Source: SOIA01 sp964346585 (GTDB lineage: Bacteria; Acidobacteriota; Aminicenantia; Aminicenantales; Aminicenantaceae). Taken from it: DNA of 11,917 bases. The stretch covers positions 1 to 11,917 of the forward strand of contig CAYFVQ010000090.1 of NCBI GenBank assembly GCA_964346585.1, read 5' to 3'. Below, in pieces: positions 6,624 through 11,917 of the stretch. Made by a program: the position numbers and the translations under genes. Below the pieces are notes generated by a model. The model ran no database searches, had not been told where the DNA came from, and worked only from the letters and a program-made list of their open reading frames with translations. Position 1 is the first letter of the stretch; each line of letters begins with the position of its first letter.

Positions 6624-6903
6624 CACGAAGAAATCATTAAAAAAGCGGTTTCATCGATTGATTTTTATCAGAAAAAAAAGAAAGGGGAAATGCGAAAAAA
6701 ATAAGGCCAATAAAGAGCTTTTTTTTTGCTGTTTTTTGGTGAGAAAAAATTCGAAAAAATCCGTCTTTTTTAGGGGATTTTCCTTTACTAAATGGCCTTT
6801 TTTAAGGTATAATAAATGGCGAAAAATATGCCTTTTAGGTTATGCAAAAACTCGACATGCATAGCCGTCTCTTTTTCCAATTTTTTGCCCAATTTTAAAG
6901 CCA
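6624..6903. other. A/T-tract-rich gyrBA upstream region without a gene
   Basis: Together with the GTPase promoter and palindrome, this makes up the 369 bases between the GTPase and gyrB. It is strongly A+T-rich. Homopolymer runs of six to nine bases occur at 6672-6679, 6695-6701, 6719-6727, 6732-6737, 6744-6749, 6754-6759 and 6766-6771; from 6719 to 6771 their centres are 10-12 bases apart, close to the helical repeat. This pattern predicts bent DNA just upstream of the gyrB promoter. A 68-codon frame (6658-6864) starts at TTG, is composed of Lys/Phe runs and is unlikely to be a gene. The leader from about 6820 to 6903 contains no clear regulatory fold. Confidence 0.6.
6784..6813 (+). promoter_or_regulatory. 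Sigma-70-type promoter for gyrBA
   Basis: TTTACT (-35, 6784-6789) and a perfect TATAAT (-10, 6808-6813) are separated by 18 bases. Transcription would begin near 6820, giving a leader of about 84 bases. The A/T tracts upstream could act as an UP-like element or a bend. In E. coli, gyrase promoters are activated by DNA relaxation; whether this applies here is not visible from the sequence. Confidence 0.65.
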
Positions 6904-9288
6904 ATGACACAAAAAAAATACACTGCTGAAAGCATTAAAGTTCTTAAGGGGCTGGAAGCGGTTCGCAAGCGACCAGCCATGTATATCGGGAGTACGGGGC
7001 CCGAGGGTCTCCATCATCTTGTGTATGAAGTCGTGGACAACAGCATTGATGAGGCTTTAGCTGGATACTGCTCTAAAATTGATGTGTCTATTCATGTGGA
7101 TTCCAGTGTAACTGTTATCGATGATGGCCGCGGGATCCCGGTCGCACTCCATAAGAAGGAAAAAAAGCCCGCTGCTGAAGTGGTAATGACCACTCTCCAT
7201 GCTGGAGGGAAGTTCGATACGAAATCCTACCAGGTTTCTGGCGGACTCCATGGTGTTGGTGTTTCCGTGGTTAACGCCCTCGCAGAAAGACTCGACCTGG
7301 AGATCAAAAGAAACGGCGGCGTCTATTCCCAAAGCTACGAGAGAGGGAAACCCACTACAAAGCTCAAAAAGATTGGAACGACCAAGAAGACCGGGACAAA
7401 AGTGACCTTCAAACCCGATGAAGAGGTTTTTAAAATCATTGATTTTAATTTTGAGACATTAAGCCAACGGTTGCGAGAGCTGTCTTTCTTGAACAAAGGA
7501 TTGAAAATTACCCTCGTTGACGAACGGACCGATAAAACCAATGAATTCCAGTACAAAGGGGGAATCAAGGAGTTTGTCCAGTACCTCAACCAGAATAAAT
7601 CCACTCTGGGACCTAGGCCCATCTACTTTGAGTGCACGAAGAATGGCGTAATCGTCGAGATGGCTCTTCAGTACAACACGAGTTATTCCGAGACAATTTT
7701 CACCTTTGTGAACAATATCAACACCACTGAAGGCGGCACTCATCTGATTGGATTCAAGGCCGCTTTGACACGGTCCATCAACAGCTATGCTAAATCGAGT
7801 AATCTGATCAAGGATATGAGTCAGAATCTGACCGGCGATGATGCGCGGGAAGGATTGTGCGCGGTGTTGAGCTTGAAGATCAAGAATCCGCAGTTTGAGG
7901 GCCAGACAAAAACGAAACTTGGGAACAGTGAAGTCAAAGGCATTGTTGAATCCATCGTGAATGAAGAGCTGTCAACATACTTTGAAGAGAATCCGACGAC
8001 AGCCAAGAAAATTGTCACGAAAATTTCAGAGGCGGCCAGAGCAAGGGTAGCGGCTCGAAAAGCCAGAGAGCTGGCCCGGCGCAAGGGAGTTTTGGAGTCA
8101 ACATCCCTCCCCGGGAAATTGGCTGATTGCCAGGAGAAAGATCCTGCAGGGAGCGAGATTTATCTTGTTGAGGGAGATTCTGCAGGTGGGTCGGCCAAAC
8201 AGGCGCGGGATCGCCGTTTTCAGGCAATTTTACCCCTGAAAGGGAAGATACTCAACGTAGAGAAAGCGAGATTTGACAAGGTTCTCAAGAGTGAAGAGAT
8301 AGGTATCATCATTTCTGCCTTGGGAACCGGAGTCGAACAGACAGACTTCAACCTGGACAAACTGCGCTACCATAAAGTCATCATCATGACAGACGCGGAC
8401 GTGGATGGTTCTCATATACGAACTCTGCTCATGACTTTTTTCTATCGCCAGATGCCTCAGTTGATCGAGAGAGGGCATCTCTACATCGCCCAGCCCCCGC
8501 TGTACAAGATCTCGAAAGGAAAATCCTTCGAGTATTTAAGGGATGAGCACTCTTTTGAGACCTACATAATCAAAAAGATATCAGAAGACTTTCAGGTCAA
8601 AGTCAAAGGACAGAAAGAATTGATCAAGGGTGAAAAGTTTAGAAAATTCTTCCAGAAGATCATTGCCAAGAAGCATTACCTTCAGATTTTGGAGCGAAAG
8701 AACTATCCGTTTTTCCTTGTTGACATCCTTCTCAATAATGATGTCGCGAGTTCTGACTTTTTAAAAGACAAAAAGAAGATGGAAAACATCAAGCGCCTCC
8801 TCAAGGAAAGTGATATCAGTTCTGACCTAAATGTTGACGAGGAACATGGTTTGTATGAATTAGCCGTCAATTTCAGGATCAACGGGATGAAAGTATCCTG
8901 CAAGGTTAACCTGAGTTTGATCCAATCTGTCGAGTTCAGAAATCTGTATAATATACACAAGGATTTAGAAACCTCCAGGCCCCCTTTTCAAGTCATGAGC
9001 GATAGTGAAAAGGTGAAGATTGAAAACGAAGCGAAACTCCTCGATTTCCTCTTTCAACAGGGGAAAAAGGGGATAGTTATCCAGAGATATAAGGGTCTGG
9101 GTGAGATGACTCCCCAGCAGCTGTGGGAGACGACTATGGATCCGGAGAAGAGGTATTTACTCCAGGTCTCCATCCAGGATGCAGTCGAAGCGGATAAGGT
9201 TTTCACTGTCCTTATGGGTGAAGAGGTTGAATCCCGAAGGAATTTCATCGAAGAGAATGCCTTGGAGGCTCAGAACCTCGATATTTAG
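6904..9288 (+). CDS. gyrB: DNA gyrase subunit B
   Basis: The 794-residue protein is the ATPase subunit of DNA gyrase, which pairs with GyrA to introduce negative supercoils. The GHKL ATPase comes first: E42 and N46 (catalytic and Mg-binding), D73 in VIDDGRGIP, GGLHGVGVSVVNALA at 113-127, and K336 in QTKTKLG of the transducer. The TOPRIM domain has E423 in EGDSAGG and D497/D499 in TDADVDG. Residues of about 538-720 form a long insert before the conserved tail IQRYKGLGEM (726-735). Such an insert is typical of many Gram-negative GyrB proteins and absent from the shorter (~640-residue) forms. The start is fixed by the usual N-terminus (KYTAESIKVLKGLEAVRKRP), yet no good ribosome binding site precedes it; only AAAG is seen three bases upstream. 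gyrA follows after 45 bases, consistent with one operon. Confidence 0.98.
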   Translation: MTQKKYTAESIKVLKGLEAVRKRPAMYIGSTGPEGLHHLVYEVVDNSIDEALAGYCSKIDVSIHVDSSVTVIDDGRGIPVALHKKEKKPAAEVVMTTLHAGGKFDTKSYQVSGGLHGVGVSVVNALAERLDLEIKRNGGVYSQSYERGKPTTKLKKIGTTKKTGTKVTFKPDEEVFKIIDFNFETLSQRLRELSFLNKGLKITLVDERTDKTNEFQYKGGIKEFVQYLNQNKSTLGPRPIYFECTKNGVIVEMALQYNTSYSETIFTFVNNINTTEGGTHLIGFKAALTRSINSYAKSSNLIKDMSQNLTGDDAREGLCAVLSLKIKNPQFEGQTKTKLGNSEVKGIVESIVNEELSTYFEENPTTAKKIVTKISEAARARVAARKARELARRKGVLESTSLPGKLADCQEKDPAGSEIYLVEGDSAGGSAKQARDRRFQAILPLKGKILNVEKARFDKVLKSEEIGIIISALGTGVEQTDFNLDKLRYHKVIIMTDADVDGSHIRTLLMTFFYRQMPQLIERGHLYIAQPPLYKISKGKSFEYLRDEHSFETYIIKKISEDFQVKVKGQKELIKGEKFRKFFQKIIAKKHYLQILERKNYPFFLVDILLNNDVASSDFLKDKKKMENIKRLLKESDISSDLNVDEEHGLYELAVNFRINGMKVSCKVNLSLIQSVEFRNLYNIHKDLETSRPPFQVMSDSEKVKIENEAKLLDFLFQQGKKGIVIQRYKGLGEMTPQQLWETTMDPEKRYLLQVSIQDAVEADKVFTVLMGEEVESRRNFIEENALEAQNLDI

Positions 9289-9333
9289 AGACATAATCAG
9301 GAGGCAATACATCTTCAATTTTAAGGAGCATGG

Positions 9334-11763
9334 ATGAGTACTAAGTTGCCTGACCTATCAGTTGTCAGTCTCGAAGAAGAGATGAAGCGGTCCTACCTGG
9401 ATTACGCCATGAGCGTGATCATCGGACGCGCCATTCCTGATATCAAGGATGGGCTCAAGCCTGTGCACCGCCGGACATTATTTGCCATGCATGATGTCGG
9501 GAATGCCTATAACAAGCCATACAAAAAATCCGCCCGCATCGTTGGAGATGTCATAGGTAAGTATCATCCTCATGGTGAGTCGGCTGTGTACGATACTCTT
9601 GTCCGCATGGCCCAGGATTTTAGCCTCCGTTATCCACTCGTGGACGGGCAGGGAAATTTCGGCTCTATCGATGGAGATCCTCCGGCTGCGATGAGGTATA
9701 CCGAAGTCCGGATGAAAAGGATCACTCAAGAACTGCTGGCTGACCTGGACAAAGATACAGTCAATTTCGTCCCGAACTACGACGGCAGCCTCCAAATGCC
9801 TGAAGTTCTTCCCGCTAAATTTCCTAACCTTCTGGTGAATGGAGGATCAGGCATTGCCGTAGGAATGGCCACAAACATTCCTCCTCATAATCTGGGTGAA
9901 GTCATAGATGGCATTATCTATCTGATTCAGCATCCGAAGGCATCCTTTGAAAGGATCATGAAGCAAGTTCCTGGCCCGGATTTCCCGACTGGCGGGTATA
10001 TTTTCGGCCGGCAAGGAATAATTGACGCTTACAAGACGGGAAGGGGAATTATCTGTTTAAGAGCGAGAGCTATGATCGAGAGGGGCCGTAAAAATGAGAG
10101 AGACCGCATCGTCATAACGGAAATTCCCTATCAGGTAAACAAGGGCAGGCTTTTGGAAAATATAGCGGGCCTTGTGAACAGTAAAAAAATAGAAGGAATC
10201 GCAGATATCAGGGACGAATCTGACAGAGAAGGCATGCGAATTGTGATGGAGATCAGAAAAGGTGAGTTTCCTGAAGTCATTTTGAATAACCTGTACAAAC
10301 ATACAGCCCTCCAGATGTCCTACGGCATCATTATGCTGGCCATCGTCGAGAAACAGCCGAAAATGCTCGGTCTACTCGATATGATGCGCTATTTCATCTC
10401 CCATCGTCAGGATGTCGTGCGGCGCCGCACGCGGTTTGAATTGAAAAAGGCAGAGCTCAGAGCTCATATTCTTGAAGGATTAACCATCGCCTTGGATAAC
10501 CTGGATGCGGTTATTAAACTGATTCGTTCTTCACGCACGGTTGATCAAGCCCGAGAGGGCCTTATCACCAAATTTCATCTCACCAAGGTCCAGGCGCAGG
10601 CCATCCTCGACCTTCAACTGCAAAAACTGACTGGATTGGAAAGGGAAAAGATACAGAAAGAATACACTGATTTGAAAAAGTTGATCACAAAACTGAGGAG
10701 AATTCTCAGGAGTGAAGAGCTTATCCTGAATATTATCATTGAAGAGTTGAAGGAAATTAAAGAGGCCTATCAGGACGAGAGAAAAACAGAAATTGTGGAA
10801 GAAACAGTTTCTGAGCTCAAGCCTGAAGACCTGATCAAGGAAGAAGACGTCGCTATTACCTACACCTCATCGGGCTATGTGAAGAGGACCTCATTGAGCT
10901 ACTATCACTTCCAGAGTCGAGGTGGAAAAGGAAGAAGGGGCATCAGCATGAAGGCCGAAGATGTTGTCCAGGACTTGTTCATCTGTTCGACGCACAGCTA
11001 TATGTTAATTTTAACCAACAAGGGACGTCTTTATTGGCTGAAGGCGCTGTATATTCCGGATGTGGGAGTTTCCAGCCGGGGAAAATCGATCAAGAACCTT
11101 GTCCAGCTCGATCCGAATGAAAAAGTCGCTTCTGTCGTTGCGGTCAAGGATTTCGCGGGAGATGAGTATGTCGTGATGCTGAGTTCGAACGGGTTGATTA
11201 AAAAGTCCAGATTGAGTGATTTCCAGCACATCCGGAAAGGGGGAATCATTGCCATTAGCCTCAGAAAAAAGAGTGAACTGCTCATGGCCAAGCTGACCGA
11301 TGGGAAAAAAGATATTTTAATCGGGACAAAACAGGGAAAAGCGATCCGATTTAAAGAGAGCGAAATCAGGCCAATGGGGCGTCAAGCGGCCGGAGTCAAA
11401 GCCATCTCTTTAGCTTCTAAAGACGAGATTATCGGAATGATTGTTGCTGACCCTGAGGATAAATTCATTTTCACAGCCAGTGAGAAAGGACACGGGAAGA
11501 AGACAGGAATCGACCTTTACCCCAGGCATCGGAGAGGGGGTAAGGGTGTGATCAACCTGAAAATCAACAGAAAGATCGGAAAAGCGATTGGGATGGTCGG
11601 AGTCTCGGAGGAAGAGATGCTCCTGATCACAGAGTTGGGAAAGGTCATAAGGATAAAAACAGGACAAGTTCGGCCTTTAGGAAGAGCGACCCAGGGAGTG
11701 AGAATAATCAACCTTGAAAAAGGGGATAAGGTTGTTTCCATAGCCAAAGTGAGAGAAAGTTAA
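9334..11763 (+). CDS. gyrA: DNA gyrase subunit A
   Basis: The 809-residue protein is the DNA-cleaving subunit of gyrase. The winged-helix region has the catalytic tyrosine Y122 next to R121 (AAMRYTEVRM). The quinolone-contact residues are the sensitive type, S83 and D87, with E82 where E. coli has Asp. The tower and coiled-coil follow to about residue 490, then a beta-pinwheel C-terminal domain of about 500-809. A GyrA-box-like QSRGGKG is at 527-533, close to the QRRGGKG consensus that separates GyrA from ParC; a second such motif, HRRGGKG, is at 732-738. The protein ends soon after the last blade and lacks the acidic tail of E. coli GyrA. The ATG is set by AAGGAG at 9323-9328, five bases upstream. 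An ATG at 9330 is out of frame. Position after gyrB supports gyrase rather than topoisomerase IV. Confidence 0.98.
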   Translation: MSTKLPDLSVVSLEEEMKRSYLDYAMSVIIGRAIPDIKDGLKPVHRRTLFAMHDVGNAYNKPYKKSARIVGDVIGKYHPHGESAVYDTLVRMAQDFSLRYPLVDGQGNFGSIDGDPPAAMRYTEVRMKRITQELLADLDKDTVNFVPNYDGSLQMPEVLPAKFPNLLVNGGSGIAVGMATNIPPHNLGEVIDGIIYLIQHPKASFERIMKQVPGPDFPTGGYIFGRQGIIDAYKTGRGIICLRARAMIERGRKNERDRIVITEIPYQVNKGRLLENIAGLVNSKKIEGIADIRDESDREGMRIVMEIRKGEFPEVILNNLYKHTALQMSYGIIMLAIVEKQPKMLGLLDMMRYFISHRQDVVRRRTRFELKKAELRAHILEGLTIALDNLDAVIKLIRSSRTVDQAREGLITKFHLTKVQAQAILDLQLQKLTGLEREKIQKEYTDLKKLITKLRRILRSEELILNIIIEELKEIKEAYQDERKTEIVEETVSELKPEDLIKEEDVAITYTSSGYVKRTSLSYYHFQSRGGKGRRGISMKAEDVVQDLFICSTHSYMLILTNKGRLYWLKALYIPDVGVSSRGKSIKNLVQLDPNEKVASVVAVKDFAGDEYVVMLSSNGLIKKSRLSDFQHIRKGGIIAISLRKKSELLMAKLTDGKKDILIGTKQGKAIRFKESEIRPMGRQAAGVKAISLASKDEIIGMIVADPEDKFIFTASEKGHGKKTGIDLYPRHRRGGKGVINLKINRKIGKAIGMVGVSEEEMLLITELGKVIRIKTGQVRPLGRATQGVRIINLEKGDKVVSIAKVRES

Positions 11764-11783
11764 CCTGGATTATTCATAAAATC

Positions 11784-11839
11784 TGCCGACACCTAATATT
11801 AAAAATTTCAGAAGGATAACTAATCATCTTCTGTCGGCA
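11784..11839. repeat. Weak inverted repeat after gyrA
   Basis: TGCCGACA at 11784-11791 and TGTCGGCA at 11832-11839 are perfect 8-base inverted repeats around a 40-base A+T-rich spacer. A competing 6-base hairpin (CAGAAG at 11809-11814, CTTCTG at 11828-11833) overlaps the right arm. A short CTTTT run follows. It could be a poor terminator of the gyrBA transcript or the end of a repeat element; neither is established. Confidence 0.35.
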
Positions 11840-11840
11840 T

Positions 11841-11917
11841 CTTTTCCCCTTCTGGCGAGCCGATCTCACCGCATCTACTTCGTTACAGCGCAAGAGCGGT
11901 GGACGACCACAGCATCT
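11841..11917. other. G+C-rich edge of unknown identity
   Basis: By count, these 77 bases are 57% G+C, against 34% for the preceding 77 bases after gyrA. The minus strand has a frame open across the segment and the plus strand shows no clear start. The segment is too short to identify and is cut by the window end. It could be the start of another gene's coding region or part of a repeated or acquired element. Confidence 0.3.

Noticed and set aside
6658..6864. Possible small gene before gyrB (68 codons)
   Set aside because: It starts at TTG without a ribosome binding site, consists of Lys/Phe runs from A/T tracts, and overlaps the likely gyrB promoter.
6555..6903. Chromosome origin (oriC) next to gyrB
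   Set aside because: Only one near match to a DnaA box was seen (TTATGCAAA at 6840-6848), with no cluster of boxes and no dnaA or dnaN in the window.
9299..9304. Extra AGGAGG upstream of gyrA, suggesting an earlier start
   Set aside because: No usable in-frame start follows it, since a TAA in the gyrA frame intervenes. AAGGAG at 9323-9328 is correctly spaced for the ATG at 9334.
9580..9594. Quinolone-resistance change in GyrA
   Set aside because: S83 and D87 are both the sensitive type. E82 differs from E. coli Asp82 but is a conservative replacement, which I would not treat as a resistance mutation.

Overview
The window is bacterial chromosomal DNA of moderate G+C. It carries six protein genes and one tRNA gene, and the only clear truncation is at the left edge. 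The gene set suggests a Gram-negative-type, probably anaerobic or microaerophilic bacterium. GyrB has the long insert seen in many Gram-negative gyrases, and two enzymes appear to use Fe-S clusters: an Old Yellow Enzyme relative and a DUF362/ferredoxin protein. The intergenic GGGGTC/GGGGAC palindromes and the VIT-vWA protein recall uncultivated Acidobacteriota- or Aminicenantes-like genomes. That placement is an impression only, because nothing here is taxonomically decisive.

Layout from left to right: (1) the 3' part of a VIT/von Willebrand A protein (+) to 1566. (2) A REP-like intergenic element between convergent genes (about 1599-1710). (3) A single-domain NADH:flavin oxidoreductase (-), 1762-2853. 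(4) A divergent intergenic region with a candidate promoter, leading into a two-gene operon (+): a class V aminotransferase of the alanine/serine-glyoxylate type (3007-4152) and, 14 bases later, a DUF362 protein with two 4Fe-4S motifs (4167-5234). (5) A perfect 28-bp inverted repeat that ends two bases from tRNA-Pro(CGG), which lies on the minus strand (5377-5451). (6) A DRG/Obg-like GTPase with a C-terminal TGS domain (-), 5545-6534. (7) A 369-base divergent control region holding two good sigma-70-type promoters, a short palindrome and a series of A/T tracts. (8) gyrB and gyrA (+), complete and 45 bases apart, running to 11763. (9) An A+T-rich tail that changes abruptly to G+C-rich sequence at the right edge.

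How the genes relate: gyrB and gyrA form one operon encoding both DNA gyrase subunits, with all catalytic residues present and no resistance-type change at the usual quinolone positions. The aminotransferase and DUF362 genes are probably co-transcribed, but their joint role is not evident. The other genes look like independent units. No phage, CRISPR, toxin-antitoxin or defence system is visible. The most unusual features are non-coding: three different palindromic elements sharing a GGGG(T/A)C motif, each in a separate intergenic gap, and the structured gyrBA upstream region.
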